DNA from: Bdellovibrionales bacterium
GTDB lineage: Bacteria > Bdellovibrionota > Bdellovibrionia > Bdellovibrionales > UBA1609
Direction of reading: 5' to 3'
Assembly (NCBI GenBank): GCA_019637855.1
Contig: JAHBUX010000022.1
Location: forward strand, 1-32,461
DNA: 32,461 nucleotides
Shown: piece after piece, positions 1 through 9,753 of the stretch
Position numbering within the stretch: the first letter of the stretch is position 1
How the letters are laid out: the number at the start of each line of letters is the position of its first letter
The notes under the pieces: model-generated
Seen by the model: the letters and a program-made list of their open reading frames with translations, nothing else
What the model was told of the DNA's origin: nothing
Database searches by the model: none
Position numbers and translations under genes: made by a program

Positions 1-3000
1 TCGGCTTTACGGTTCAGAATATTGATCGTTCTCATACCGCTGTTGCCCAAGTTGTCTGAGACGTTGAGATCCATTTGGATATAGCTCGCGTTTCTTACAT
101 TCATTGCTTTGACATAGAAAAGCTTGGCACGATCACCGCTACTCCACGGCATCATTCCGCCGAGCGAGCTAAAGCACTGAGCGTCCGAGTAGAACTGAAT
201 GTTGGCACCCATAAGTGCGCCAGAAGGACTGAAATTGATCGTGGTAGCCGTAGACGGCGTGCTGCGGCCGGCGGGATCTACTGCTGAGACCGCGAAAGCC
301 TGACACTGATCTTCGATCATATCAGATAAACCGAGAACCTCATAAGTGGTGTGCGCGCCTGCGGAAACGGCGACTTTGGTGAAGTTGAAATCCAACGGAT
401 CAGCGCCGTAGCTACCGCCAGCGCTGAGTGTGATCGACTCACTTCCTGTCGATCCAGTCGACTTCACATAAAGCAGGCGAGCGGATTGATTCATTTCCAC
501 CAAATTGCCGCTGGTGATGGGGCCGCCTGTCGAGCAATCCCCGGTGGCGTAGAATGCCACCTCGGTGGCGCCAGTGATACTGACCAAGTTGGGCAGAGCA
601 TTGCCGCCTGATTCCGCCAGGAAGGACGGCTTATAGATGGTGCTAGTCTCCGAGATATAGGGAGTTATACCGTAGGTCATGATCATATGCGGCTGACAGT
701 TGTTGGTCGAAGCTTCGCTATTGGTACCAGCGACCGTGGTCAGGTTAGTCGCTTTCAAAGGAGCCTGATAGACGTTCACGTAGGGCATATAGATTTGCGA
801 AAGACCCCAGGATTGCATCAAGTACATCGGATACAGCTGAAAGCTGGTGGTCGCCCACATCGGAGTGATAGGCACACTGATCGATCCTGCATCGCTCAAC
901 AAGAAAGACGCGGTTCCATAAGTTGAAAACGGAGCCGAGCCGGAGAACGCCAGGCCAACGCCGGGAGGCGATGTGTAGCTAGTGGCTCTTTGGTAACTAT
1001 ATTGGGTCATCGCAATCACCGGAACTGTATAGGTCTCACCTACGAACATCGGAATCGATGCTCCACCTTGTGAAGTGCTGCCTGGCATAAATGTACGACC
1101 GGGGAAAAGCATGGAAACGGCGGCGACCGGCTCCGGACCCACCGTCACATCTTGACTGAGTGAAAGGGTCGGCGCCGACGAGCTGATATTGATTGTCGTC
1201 GGTCCTGAAGAGTTGGTCTTGAGATAAATCGTTTTCTGCGTGGTTTCGTCATCCAGCGGCCACGTCACTCCGGGAGATGAGCAGCCCGAATAGTCGTAGA
1301 ATTGCAGACGTGAGTTCGTGTCTGTGGTCGTGATACCCATGCTGCCGCCGCCGGTGAGCGGTACCAGTTTGCCTGCGACATCCGTCGACTCTAAGACAAA
1401 CGGTTGGCAAGTGCCGTAGCCTAAGTTCGAACCCAGACCGCGCAAACGCCATTTGATCGGGGCTCCGGGAATATTGATTGAGCCCGAACCATAGACGATG
1501 TTTTGCGAAGTGACTGATCCCCAGTTGCCGGAAGCCGAGATCGTGGTGTTGAACGCGGACGAGCTGTTGTACTTAAAGTATTTGAACACCGTTGAGATTT
1601 GGTAGGGCGGTGTGCCCGACATGTTGAAACCGGGCGAGGTTCCGTAGCTATCGCACATCGCCGAGTCATAGAACTTCAGAGCTGGGTTGCTGCTATTGAT
1701 GGTCGACGTCGAGGGTCCGCCGTAGTTAGGATTTGCGGCTTGCGTGCTGGTGCTGCCATAGACCGCTTGCAGAGTGAGGGGATAGCACTCATAGGCATTG
1801 ATGGTCGGAGGCGCACCGATCATGCGGATGTAGTTGGCTGCGCTGCCTTGATCCGTCAGAGTGACCGCCGCCGAGCCATAGCTGGGCATTCCGCCTGAGT
1901 AAGCGGTGATGTAGCGGGTGCTCGGACCTGAATCAGCCGAACGATACCAAAGGCGCATCGTGGGCATCATGGTCCCGGGAATGTAGCCGGCGTTGATCGG
2001 GTATTGGCAAGTGCTGTCGGAAGCGAAAATCTGCGAGCCTGTACCGATATCGGATGTCAATGTGATGCCAGACATGGCACCTGCACCCAGCGTTTGTGCC
2101 GCCGCACCGGTGTTGTCCACGGCTTGAATCGTGAGCGGAACACAAACGCCATTGTGCACGTTGTTGCCCGGGCTTGCTTCCAAAGTGACTTTCCAGGCCG
2201 TACCCATGACGTTGTTGCTGGGCGGGTAGTATTGGAAGGCGTAAGAGCCGATGTAGATACCTATGTCGTACATGCTACCATCGGTGCGCACAGCGCAGAG
2301 AATGGCCGCAGTGTTGTTGGCTGCGTCGTTGTCATTGATCGTGCTGTTGATCGTGAACGTGTTGGTGGAGTTATTGATCGTGCCTTGACCTGCGAACACA
2401 TAGCCTGTGGGTAAGGCGTTGCAAGACGGATCGTTGAGCCACGAGTTAGGATCTACACCTTGTTTTTTATAGACTTTCAATGACGAGATGATCGAGCCCA
2501 TGCCGGGCAGAACCGATCCGGTCAACACGCGGTTGGCGGATTGGTTGACACTGACCACTTGATTGCTGCCGTTGCCTGTGTCCATCAAACGGAAAGGACC
2601 GCGATAACCGGAAGCGCTGTCTTTACCATTGCCATCCACGAGATTTTTAACGATCGGGATGTACTTGATAAACTCATCAGCTGCCGTGTTGGGCGAATTC
2701 GGGCAGCCCGAGTTGTCGCCTCCCAGGAAAGTCACGTAAGAGTAAGGCGAAACCTGATCGATCAACTGACTTTCGCTTGGCAAAGTCAGACCAACATTGA
2801 TCAAGTTGCTCACACTCAAAGGTTCAGTCGTGCCCCATTCAGCGGGTGTTTGGCTGTACTCATCCATGCGCGACAAGGTGCCGCTCAAGCCACTCTTACA
2901 AATCGAGCGTGTGGACCATGGTGCCGCGGCTTTGGCGGCCGCATTTCCCCAATATCCCCATATATAGTACTGCGCCTCTTCGGGGCGATAGCCACTGCTG

Positions 3001-3749
3001 CCACCGTCCGCTCGAATTGCTACGGGTAAGGCGGCCTTAACACGACGGTTCCATTCGGCACCGCTATTGGCGTTGGGGTCAAACACGGCGCTGTTCAAGG
3101 ACACGGGCTCACCCCAAAGAGTTTCGCCGTTCACTTCATAACGGAAAGCCACGTTAGACAAACCGAAAGCCGAAAACCAGCCGTTGAGCATCAATGTGCT
3201 TTCGATCAACATTTCAGGTTTGGTAGAGCTGGGTAAAAACTTGATGTTCAAAACCCCGGTCGGTCCTGAGTCTGCGGCTGTTAGATAGCGGCCCATAATT
3301 TGACCGCCAATGGAGGTCGCGCCGTTGCTCAAGGGCGACACCACGACGGTGGCCGATTGCGGGCCTGGATTCAGAGATTGGGTCACATCGCCGTAGTAAA
3401 AATTCATGCTGCCCGAAGCGTCGTCTTCATACACAGCCAACACTTGGATCAAACGGTTGTTACCGCTCGGCACTTCGATATCGAATTCGGTGGGCAAGGT
3501 GTGGCCGTCGTTAGCATCCCAAACCTTCAGGCGTTGGCCGGAAATGCCCGAGCCGGAAACGTTCACGATCACATGAGTTAAAGAGGCCGTGCTAAATGCG
3601 GTGATGCCTTTGCTCTGCGCTTTGTTGTGTTGCGAAGGAACAGAAGTAGGTGGAAGTCCGATCGATAGGCGCGAGGTATCGCCTTTGCCGCGGGCACAAC
3701 CCATCGAACACAAGAGTACTGCTGCGCTGAATAGCACCACGTTCCGCAT
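1..3749 (-). CDS. Giant repeat-containing lipoprotein, C-terminus beyond the window
   Basis: The reverse strand is open from an ATG at 3749 to the left edge: at least 1249 codons with no stop, and the gene is unfinished. A GGGGG ribosome site lies about 5 nt before the ATG. The first 18 residues form a lipoprotein signal (short positive start, hydrophobic stretch, LLCSMGC with Cys18 as lipidation site), so the product is probably exported and membrane-anchored. After an N-terminal part of about 430 residues there are at least five loosely similar Ser/Thr/Gly-rich modules. Each has a Cys-x-Pro-(Leu/Phe) opening, and most have a later FY-x4-C motif (FYDSAMC, FYDYSGC, FYATGDC, FYSDAQC), suggesting paired cysteines in beta-sandwich modules. 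I do not recognise a named family. A surface, adhesion or prey-contact role is inference from architecture only. It is divergent from pckG. Confidence 0.85.
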   Translation of the reverse strand, partial: MRNVVLFSAAVLLCSMGCARGKGDTSRLSIGLPPTSVPSQHNKAQSKGITAFSTASLTHVIVNVSGSGISGQRLKVWDANDGHTLPTEFDIEVPSGNNRLIQVLAVYEDDASGSMNFYYGDVTQSLNPGPQSATVVVSPLSNGATSIGGQIMGRYLTAADSGPTGVLNIKFLPSSTKPEMLIESTLMLNGWFSAFGLSNVAFRYEVNGETLWGEPVSLNSAVFDPNANSGAEWNRRVKAALPVAIRADGGSSGYRPEEAQYYIWGYWGNAAAKAAAPWSTRSICKSGLSGTLSRMDEYSQTPAEWGTTEPLSVSNLINVGLTLPSESQLIDQVSPYSYVTFLGGDNSGCPNSPNTAADEFIKYIPIVKNLVDGNGKDSASGYRGPFRLMDTGNGSNQVVSVNQSANRVLTGSVLPGMGSIISSLKVYKKQGVDPNSWLNDPSCNALPTGYVFAGQGTINNSTNTFTINSTINDNDAANNTAAILCAVRTDGSMYDIGIYIGSYAFQYYPPSNNVMGTAWKVTLEASPGNNVHNGVCVPLTIQAVDNTGAAAQTLGAGAMSGITLTSDIGTGSQIFASDSTCQYPINAGYIPGTMMPTMRLWYRSADSGPSTRYITAYSGGMPSYGSAAVTLTDQGSAANYIRMIGAPPTINAYECYPLTLQAVYGSTSTQAANPNYGGPSTSTINSSNPALKFYDSAMCDSYGTSPGFNMSGTPPYQISTVFKYFKYNSSSAFNTTISASGNWGSVTSQNIVYGSGSINIPGAPIKWRLRGLGSNLGYGTCQPFVLESTDVAGKLVPLTGGGSMGITTTDTNSRLQFYDYSGCSSPGVTWPLDDETTQKTIYLKTNSSGPTTINISSSAPTLSLSQDVTVGPEPVAAVSMLFPGRTFMPGSTSQGGASIPMFVGETYTVPVIAMTQYSYQRATSYTSPPGVGLAFSGSAPFSTYGTASFLLSDAGSISVPITPMWATTSFQLYPMYLMQSWGLSQIYMPYVNVYQAPLKATNLTTVAGTNSEASTNNCQPHMIMTYGITPYISETSTIYKPSFLAESGGNALPNLVSITGATEVAFYATGDCSTGGPITSGNLVEMNQSARLLYVKSTGSTGSESITLSAGGSYGADPLDFNFTKVAVSAGAHTTYEVLGLSDMIEDQCQAFAVSAVDPAGRSTPSTATTINFSPSGALMGANIQFYSDAQCFSSLGGMMPWSSGDRAKLFYVKAMNVRNASYIQMDLNVSDNLGNSGMRTINILNRKA

Positions 3750-3998
3750 ACGTCCCCCATAGAGATTTGAATGTACGCACTGTACTTTTCGGCGCGATAA
3801 CGCTGGGGATTTAATATTCTCACTGCGAGTCAGGTTGTGTGTGATTTCAGCACATGTCGCGCATTGAGACGCTAGCGATACATGTGCACAGAAGACCGGC
3901 AGCGTGGCTTTGCACTTTTTTACGCGACGCATTTTCTGGCGCTATTCCCTGCCTCGACCATTATATACTGCTGCATCTCACTTTAGAGGGGGGCTTCC
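3750..3998. promoter_or_regulatory. Divergent intergenic region between giant lipoprotein and pckG
   Basis: This 249-bp gap must hold promoters for both flanking genes. Toward pckG, a TATACT hexamer at 3964-3969 is a good -10 match. The hexamer 17 bp upstream (GCTATT, 3941-3946) is a poor -35, so the promoter may be activator-dependent or use another sigma factor. The expected transcript would start near 3976 and include the GGGGGG ribosome site before the ATG at 3999. No clear promoter was recognised for the lipoprotein. Confidence 0.35.
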
Positions 3999-5825
3999 AT
4001 GAAACCGCAACCGGCTTTGAATTGGCCGACTGAAAACATCCATGTTCGCCGCTTTGTACAGGAAATCGTTGAGCTTTGCGAACCCTCCGAGGTTCACTTT
4101 TGTGACGGCAGTGAAGACGAAGATCGTCGTCTGCTGGAGCAAATGGTCCAGCGCGGAACGCTCAAACCGCTGAACCCGAAATTGCGTCCTAACAGTTACT
4201 TGGCTTTGTCGGACCCAAAGGATGTGGCGCGAGTCGAAGATCGCACCTTCGTGTGCTCGCAAGACGCCGTGTCTGCAGGGCCCAACAACAACTGGCGTGA
4301 TCCATCCGAGATGCGCGAGAAAATGCAGCCCCTGTTCAAAGGCAGCATGCGCGGTCGCACCCTTTATGTCGTCCCGTTCTGCATGGGTCCTTTGGCTTCA
4401 CCGTACTCCATCATCGGTGTTGAAATTTCCGACTCACCCTACGTCGCCATCAATATGAAACGTATGACCCGTATGGGACAGGCCGTATGGCAAAAGCTCG
4501 GCACGGAGAGCACCGATTTCGTTCGCTGCGTGCACACCGTCGGTGCGCCTTTGGCTGACGATCAAGTCGATGTGGCTTGGCCTTGTAACGCGGAAAAATA
4601 CATCGTGCATTATCCGGAGACGCGCGAGATTTGGTCGTTCGGCAGCGGTTACGGCGGTAATGCTTTACTCGGCAAAAAGTGTCTGGCGCTGCGGATCGCC
4701 TCCACCATGGGCCGTGAGCAAGGTTGGTTGGCGGAGCACATGCTGATTCTGGGAGTAGAGAATCCGCAAGGCGAAAAGATGTACGTCACCGCGGCCTTTC
4801 CCAGCGCTTGCGGAAAAACCAACTTCGCGATGCTGCGTCCACCGAAGGCTTTTGCCGGTTGGAAGATCACCACCGTCGGCGATGATATCGCCTGGCTGCG
4901 CGTTGGCGAAGACGGTCGCATGTACGCCATCAATCCAGAGTCGGGATTTTTCGGAGTGGCGCCGGGCACCTCGGTCTCGACCAATCCGATTTGTATGGAG
5001 ACCATTCAGCGCGACACCATCTTCACCAATGTGGCCATGACGGAAGACGGAGATGTGTGGTGGGAAGGCATGACCGGCGAAAAACCCGCGCGTCTAACCG
5101 ATTGGCAAGGTCAAGAGTGGACGCCGGACTGCGGTCGCTTGGCCGCGCATCCGAACTCGCGTTTCACTGTCAGCATGAAGCAATGCCCTTCGCTCGATAG
5201 CGATTTTGAAAATGCCAAAGGTGTGCCGATTTCGGCCATCATCTTTGGCGGCCGTCGCGCACAGCTTGTTCCCCTCGTCACTGAGCTTGAAAGCTGGACC
5301 GCCGGCGTTTACTTCGGCGCTACCCTGGCTTCCGAAACCACCGCCGCCGCTGCCGGTGCGACCGGAGTTGTTCGTCGGGACCCTCTCGCTATGCTGCCGT
5401 TCTGCGGTTACGACATGGGTTCGTACTTTAAGCACTGGCTATCCTTTGACCGCAAAGATGTGAAGCTGCCCGCCGTGTTTGGCGTGAACTGGTTCCGTCG
5501 GGACGAAAACGGCAAGTTTCTATGGCCTGGTTACTCCGAAAACATGCGCGTTTTGGAGTGGATCTTCCGCCGTGTAAAAGGTCAGGCGAAAGGTCGCCCG
5601 CAGGCTCTGGGCACCGCACCTGGTTTTGAAGATCTGAACTGGCAGGGCTTGGAAGCGTTTTCCGCCGCCGCCTTTGTTGAGTTGAATAAGATCGATCATC
5701 CGGCCTGGCAGGCGGAGCTCAAAGAGCACCGTGAGTTTTTGAGTCGTTTCGGCGAAAATCTGCCGCATCAGCTAATGGCCCACCAAGAAAGCCTCAATCA
5801 CAAACTGATCGACGGGGAGCCGTAA
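3999..5825 (+). CDS. pckG: Phosphoenolpyruvate carboxykinase (GTP)
   Basis: This cytoplasmic enzyme converts oxaloacetate plus GTP to phosphoenolpyruvate, CO2 and GDP, the entry step of gluconeogenesis from TCA intermediates or amino acids. The product has 608 residues, the usual length for the GTP-dependent family. The P-loop [13 protein letters not shown] contains the family's reactive Cys271 and Lys273. Other family signatures are [26 protein letters not shown] and the [12 protein letters not shown] segment. The start is fixed by a GGGGGG ribosome site 6 nt upstream. It is transcribed alone; the next feature is a non-coding 200-bp stretch. For an organism feeding on amino acids, as predatory bacteria do, this would be the main route to sugars (inference). 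Confidence 0.97.
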   Translation: MKPQPALNWPTENIHVRRFVQEIVELCEPSEVHFCDGSEDEDRRLLEQMVQRGTLKPLNPKLRPNSYLALSDPKDVARVEDRTFVCSQDAVSAGPNNNWRDPSEMREKMQPLFKGSMRGRTLYVVPFCMGPLASPYSIIGVEISDSPYVAINMKRMTRMGQAVWQKLGTESTDFVRCVHTVGAPLADDQVDVAWPCNAEKYIVHYPETREIWSFGSGYGGNALLGKKCLALRIASTMGREQGWLAEHMLILGVENPQGEKMYVTAAFPSACGKTNFAMLRPPKAFAGWKITTVGDDIAWLRVGEDGRMYAINPESGFFGVAPGTSVSTNPICMETIQRDTIFTNVAMTEDGDVWWEGMTGEKPARLTDWQGQEWTPDCGRLAAHPNSRFTVSMKQCPSLDSDFENAKGVPISAIIFGGRRAQLVPLVTELESWTAGVYFGATLASETTAAAAGATGVVRRDPLAMLPFCGYDMGSYFKHWLSFDRKDVKLPAVFGVNWFRRDENGKFLWPGYSENMRVLEWIFRRVKGQAKGRPQALGTAPGFEDLNWQGLEAFSAAAFVELNKIDHPAWQAELKEHREFLSRFGENLPHQLMAHQESLNHKLIDGEP

Positions 5826-5837
5826 GGCTCCACCGTG

Positions 5838-6007
5838 ATATTGATGCGGGGCATTGCGGCGTTTAGGGCGGCAAATCCGTCCATTCACTCCGCGTCAAGC
5901 ACTGGACCTTGCTACCTTTCGCAACAAACGTTCAATATTATGATTTCAATGAATGGGTGAGTCCCCGTGGTAACGGTGGAGCCCTCCGAGAATGCGTATT
6001 TCGATAT
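5838..6007 (+). ncRNA. ssrS: Candidate 6S RNA
   Basis: This non-coding gap lies immediately before zapA and fau. In Escherichia coli and many proteobacteria, 6S RNA (which sequesters the sigma-70 holoenzyme) is encoded in the same neighbourhood. The ends pair over about 170 nt: 5838-5844 with 6001-6007 (7 bp, one G-T), 5851-5855 with 5991-5995, 5857-5859 with 5986-5988, and 5865-5869 with 5981-5985. An inner stem joins 5881-5887 to 5950-5956. Between inner and outer stems lies an open region whose 3' side holds a small hairpin (CCGT-GGTA-ACGG, 5965-5976). This closing stem, central bubble and terminal stem is the 6S shape. No promoter was pinned down, so the ends are approximate. Identification rests on context and hand-folding, not on a covariance model. 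Confidence 0.6.
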
Positions 6008-6026
6008 AGATATATAGAGGACAATC

Positions 6027-6347
6027 ATGCAACCCGAGAAAAACACTTCCGAGACTTACGAGGTGCAAGTTGCTGGTTTGCCATTGCGGCTAAAGTCCTC
6101 ACACGATGAAAAGACGGTTCAAGAGTTGGTTGATATGATTGACGGCAAAATCAAAGAGGCTTTGTCGGCGAACTCCAATATTTCCTTTCAAAAGGCGCTT
6201 TTACTCGCGTCCCTGCATGTGGCCGAGGATCTGGTGTTTTTAAAGCGCGCTGTTCGTAACCGTCTAGATACCTTGGAAGATAAGACCAAAAGCATTCTCA
6301 CGGAGCTGGATTCCACACCACTGGCGCGACTCACTGTAGATCAGTAG
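6027..6347 (+). CDS. zapA: Cell division protein ZapA
   Basis: This small cytoplasmic protein of 106 residues binds FtsZ and bundles protofilaments at the division ring. The sequence fits the ZapA family: an N-terminal beta-rich head (YEVQVAGLPLRLKSS) followed by a long helical region suited to dimer and tetramer coiled coils (roughly residues 28-100). The ATG is preceded by GAGGA at 6017-6021. It begins a five-gene plus-strand run (zapA, fau, rny, tyrS, ferredoxin), with fau 21 nt downstream. The zapA-fau pairing next to 6S RNA is a conserved arrangement, which supports both assignments. Confidence 0.85.
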   Translation: MQPEKNTSETYEVQVAGLPLRLKSSHDEKTVQELVDMIDGKIKEALSANSNISFQKALLLASLHVAEDLVFLKRAVRNRLDTLEDKTKSILTELDSTPLARLTVDQ

Positions 6348-6368
6348 TTTTATTGCGTTAGGAAAAAA

Positions 6369-6953
6369 GTGGAAGCGCTCTCAACCCAAACGGTCAAAGC
6401 GGACACGCGCCGTCGATTTCGCGAAGCCCGTCAAAAGTTTACCGCGGCACAGGGCCGTGAGGTCTCTGCCGCTTTATCCAACAATCTGAAGCGGTTGCTT
6501 AAAGACCTGGTCACTCCGGAAACTCAGGTGGCTTTGTACAGGGCCTTACCTGAAGAGGCTTCCGCCGTGTTGGAGCCTATGACCGACTACTTCTTTCCGC
6601 GCATCCGCGGGGAGACTCTCGAATTCCGTAAGCCGCTCAATGCGCACGGTTTCGAATTGAACTCGTTTAAAATTCCCGAACCCATCGAGCATTCCTCCCA
6701 AATCATCGACGTGCGCCGGCCGCTGCTGGTGTGTTGCCCGGCTGTGGCGGTCGATTGGCAAGGGGGACGCATCGGTATGGGCAAGGGCTATTACGACCGT
6801 TTTTTTGATGAACACCCGCACGCGTTGCGCGTCGGCGTGGTCTATCAGATCCAAGTCTCCAAGACCCGGTTGCCCGCAGAGAGCTGGGATGCATCTTTAG
6901 ATTGGATCGTTACCGAAAAGATGATTCTGCGTACATCTGATAGGAGTCTGTAA
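6369..6953 (+). CDS. fau: 5-formyltetrahydrofolate cyclo-ligase
   Basis: The enzyme uses ATP to convert 5-formyl-THF to 5,10-methenyl-THF, salvaging a dead-end folate. The product has 194 residues, normal for the family. The C-terminal half carries the diagnostic nucleotide/Mg-binding segment, PAVAVDWQGGRIGMGKGYYD, near residues 125-145. The start codon is GTG, chosen because AGGA lies about 6 nt upstream at 6359-6362 and the N-terminal helix with basic residues (RRRFREARQKF) is typical. It lies 21 nt after zapA and 2 nt before rny, so it is almost certainly co-transcribed with both. Confidence 0.92.
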   Translation: MEALSTQTVKADTRRRFREARQKFTAAQGREVSAALSNNLKRLLKDLVTPETQVALYRALPEEASAVLEPMTDYFFPRIRGETLEFRKPLNAHGFELNSFKIPEPIEHSSQIIDVRRPLLVCCPAVAVDWQGGRIGMGKGYYDRFFDEHPHALRVGVVYQIQVSKTRLPAESWDASLDWIVTEKMILRTSDRSL

Positions 6954-6955
6954 CA

Positions 6956-8527
6956 ATGGATATGACTGCAATCGTGAGTTTGCTTGGGGGGATCAGCGTA
7001 GGGGCCTTTGGCCTTTACGGGATTCTGAAGCTCACCGGCCAAAAAGCCATGCTCTCGGCCGAAAAAGAAGCTGAGAAGATCATTCAGCGCGCCAAGGGCC
7101 AGATGGCCAAGATCGAAAAAGACGCCACTCAACGTGCCAAGGATTTCGAAGTCCGCGCGCGCAAGAACGTCGAGGCGGATATTCGCAAAGAAAAACAGCG
7201 CATCTCGCAAACCGAGAACACTTTGAAAGAAAAAGAGGCCAAGCTGGATCGTGAAGTGCGTCGCCGCGAAGAGCAGCTCAATCAAAAGACGCGCGAGCTT
7301 GATGAAGCTGCCGAACGCCTGAACGTCAGCGAGAAGCGCTTGGGAGAGATGGAGCAGAAGGCGCATCAGCAGGTCAGTGATTTGGAAATGAAACTGCAGT
7401 CCGCCGCCAATATGACGCCGGAGCAAGCCAAGAACGAACTGCTCAACGCCATGACCGCCGATGCGCAAAAAGAAATGTCGGCCCGTATCGCTCAGATCGA
7501 AGAGGAGACGGCGGGTGAAGCCAATCGCCGCGCTCGTCGGATTCTGGCCACCGCCGTAGCTCGTTACGCATCTGAAGTCGCAACTGAGCGCACGGTGAGC
7601 TCTATTCCTCTGACCGGAGAAGAGATGAAGGGAAAAATCATCGGTCGCGAAGGCCGCAACATTCGCGCTCTTGAAGCCGCCTGCGGTGTGGATTTGATCA
7701 TCGATGAAACACCCGAGACGGTGATCATCTCGAGCTTCGATCCGGTCCGCCGCGAAGTCGCTCGCAAAGCGCTGGAAAAGCTTATGGAAGACGGCCGCGT
7801 TCATCCGGCGCGTATTGAAGAGGTGGTTGAGAAAGTAAAATCCGAACTCTTCACCTCGATGCGCGAAGAGGGTGAAAAGGTGTGCTTCGAGCTCGGCGTG
7901 CACAATGTGAACCCGAACATCATCAAAATTTTGGGTGGTTTGAAGTACCGTCAAGGCGAAGGTCAGAACATGCTTCACTACAGCGTTGAGGTGGCGAATT
8001 TGGCCGGCCTCATCGCCGAAGAGATCGGTGCGGATGACAAAACGGCTCGTCGCGCGGCTCTGTTGCACGCCATCGGCCGCGGTTTAGATCATACTTTTGA
8101 AGGCAGCTATGCTCAGGCCGGCGCGGAATTCGCCAAGCGCAACGGTGAGCGTGAAGAGATCGTGCACGCTATTCGCGCCCACGGCGATGAAGTGAAGCCG
8201 GAAAGCACATTGGCCCATATCGTACAAAGTGCTTATAATCTGACGCGTTCCAGACCCGGCGCGCGCCGCTCGAATTTAGATACCTTTATCAAGCGTTTGA
8301 GCGATCTGGAGAGTGTGGCGAATTCGTTTGATGGAGTGGCTCGCAGCTATGCCATTCAGTCGGGTAAAGAGATCCGCGTGATCGTCGACAGTGGCAAGGT
8401 CACTGACGATCAGGCCTCGATGTTAAGCCGTGACATCGCCCGTAAGATCGAGCGCGAGTTGAACTACTCCGGTCAGGTGCGCGTGGCCGTTGTGCGTGAA
8501 ACCCGCATCGTTGAACACGCGAGGTAG
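6956..8527 (+). CDS. rny: Ribonuclease Y with degenerate HD active site
   Basis: By family this is a membrane-anchored endoribonuclease that initiates mRNA decay. The 523 residues show the full layout: one N-terminal membrane segment (about 4-25), a long charged coiled coil (about 35-150), a KH RNA-binding domain containing [15 protein letters not shown] (about 222-240), and an HD domain (about 330-430). The HD metal ligands are largely lost. The family HS-EVA histidine is Tyr342 (HYSVEVA), the HD dyad is His371-Ala372 (LLHAIGR instead of LLHDIGK), HHGD is reduced to AHGDE (His409 only), and the later Asp of the AADA motif is Tyr427 (SAYN). The frame is intact and the rest well conserved, so this looks like a maintained non-nuclease form rather than a decaying gene (inference). 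AGGAG precedes the ATG. There are gaps of 2 nt to both neighbours. Confidence 0.92.
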   Translation: MDMTAIVSLLGGISVGAFGLYGILKLTGQKAMLSAEKEAEKIIQRAKGQMAKIEKDATQRAKDFEVRARKNVEADIRKEKQRISQTENTLKEKEAKLDREVRRREEQLNQKTRELDEAAERLNVSEKRLGEMEQKAHQQVSDLEMKLQSAANMTPEQAKNELLNAMTADAQKEMSARIAQIEEETAGEANRRARRILATAVARYASEVATERTVSSIPLTGEEMKGKIIGREGRNIRALEAACGVDLIIDETPETVIISSFDPVRREVARKALEKLMEDGRVHPARIEEVVEKVKSELFTSMREEGEKVCFELGVHNVNPNIIKILGGLKYRQGEGQNMLHYSVEVANLAGLIAEEIGADDKTARRAALLHAIGRGLDHTFEGSYAQAGAEFAKRNGEREEIVHAIRAHGDEVKPESTLAHIVQSAYNLTRSRPGARRSNLDTFIKRLSDLESVANSFDGVARSYAIQSGKEIRVIVDSGKVTDDQASMLSRDIARKIERELNYSGQVRVAVVRETRIVEHAR

Positions 8528-8529
8528 AC

Positions 8530-9753
8530 GTGTTTCGAGCGCCCGAAGAACAGCTCAAGCAACTAAAGAAAGGTGCGGCTGAGATCATCAGCGACGCCGA
8601 GTTGCTGGCTAAGCTCAAGAAGAGCCATAAAGAAAACAAACCTCTACGTATCAAGGCGGGCTTTGATCCGAACCGACCTGATCTGCATGTCGGTCACACG
8701 GTCTTGCTTAACAAGATGCGCCAGTTCCAGCAGCTGGGGCATCATGTGATCTTCTTGATCGGCGATTTCACCGCTTTGATCGGTGATCCTACCGGTAAGA
8801 ATGAAGCGCGTCCGCCGCTCACTCCCGACGAAATTCGCCAGAACGCCGAGACCTACGCACGTCAGGTGTATAAGGTCTTGGACAAAGACAAGACCGAAGT
8901 GGCCTACAACAGCACTTGGATGGGCAAGTTTACGCCGGCGGACTTTATTCGACTGGCTTCGCAGTACACAGTGGCGAGGGTTTTGGAGCGTGACGATTTT
9001 TCGAAGCGTTACGCCGCCCACACGCCGATTCACTTGCATGAATTCTTATATCCATTGGTTCAAGGTTACGACTCCGTGGCTTTGAAGGCCGATGTGGAAC
9101 TCGGTGGTACTGATCAGAAATTCAACCTTCTGGTGGGGCGTGAGTTGCAGAAGAGCGCCGGCCAAGAGGCTCAGTGCATTTTGACCGTGCCGATCTTGGA
9201 AGGTCTGGACGGCGTGCAAAAGATGTCGAAGAGTTTGGATAACTACATCGCCGTCGAAGATACTCCGCGCGATATGTTCGGCAAATCCATGCGTGTTTCG
9301 GACGAGCTGATGTTGCGTTACTATGAATTGCTGACCGATATTAGCGTCGAGGAACTGGCGCAGTTACGCGCCGATTTGAGCGGCGGGATTAAGCATCCGC
9401 GTGCGGTGAAGGTCGAGCTCGGGCGTTTGCTGGTCGAGCGCTTTCATGGCCCCGAAGCCGCCCAGCGCGCGGTCGAAGAATTTGACCGCATCTTTGTCGA
9501 TAAAGGGTTGCCCGACGAAATACCGATTAAAAGCATACCCGCGCAGGCCGGAGTTTCGATCTGTAAGCTCATGGTGGAAGTCGGGTTGGCCGCATCCAAT
9601 GGCGAAGGCAAGCGCCTGATCGAAGGCCGCGCCGTCGAACGCGACGGCGAGAAGATCACCGACCCGCAAATGAAAGTGGACCTGACAGTTGGCGAATCGT
9701 TCGTATTGAAGGCCGGCAAGAAGAAATTCGTGCGGGTTCAGGTGAACGCATGA
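8530..9753 (+). CDS. tyrS: Tyrosyl-tRNA synthetase
   Basis: This cytoplasmic class I enzyme charges tRNA-Tyr. The product has 407 residues. The HIGH-type signature is HVGH at 53-56, after the family segment [11 protein letters not shown]. The KMSKS loop is exact at 231-235, within [12 protein letters not shown]-terminal S4 RNA-binding domain is present (about 340-407, with [12 protein letters not shown]). The start codon is GTG, 2 nt after the rny stop, with GAGG at 8521-8524 overlapping the end of rny as ribosome site. The stop overlaps the ferredoxin start (ATGA), so translation is likely coupled. Confidence 0.96.
   Translation: MFRAPEEQLKQLKKGAAEIISDAELLAKLKKSHKENKPLRIKAGFDPNRPDLHVGHTVLLNKMRQFQQLGHHVIFLIGDFTALIGDPTGKNEARPPLTPDEIRQNAETYARQVYKVLDKDKTEVAYNSTWMGKFTPADFIRLASQYTVARVLERDDFSKRYAAHTPIHLHEFLYPLVQGYDSVALKADVELGGTDQKFNLLVGRELQKSAGQEAQCILTVPILEGLDGVQKMSKSLDNYIAVEDTPRDMFGKSMRVSDELMLRYYELLTDISVEELAQLRADLSGGIKHPRAVKVELGRLLVERFHGPEAAQRAVEEFDRIFVDKGLPDEIPIKSIPAQAGVSICKLMVEVGLAASNGEGKRLIEGRAVERDGEKITDPQMKVDLTVGESFVLKAGKKKFVRVQVNA

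Noticed and set aside
75-3581. Several short plus-strand frames of 60-160 codons
   Set aside because: They are all antisense to the continuous minus-strand lipoprotein frame, have no ribosome sites, and show no domain pattern.
5909-6109. 66-codon frame before zapA
   Set aside because: It overlaps zapA in another frame and lies in the region that folds as a candidate 6S RNA. It has no ribosome site.
6845-8068. 407-codon minus-strand frame antisense to fau and rny
   Set aside because: It is the mirror frame of the coiled-coil and KH coding region, with Phe/Leu/His-rich composition expected from antisense of Glu/Lys-rich codons. It has no supporting domain.
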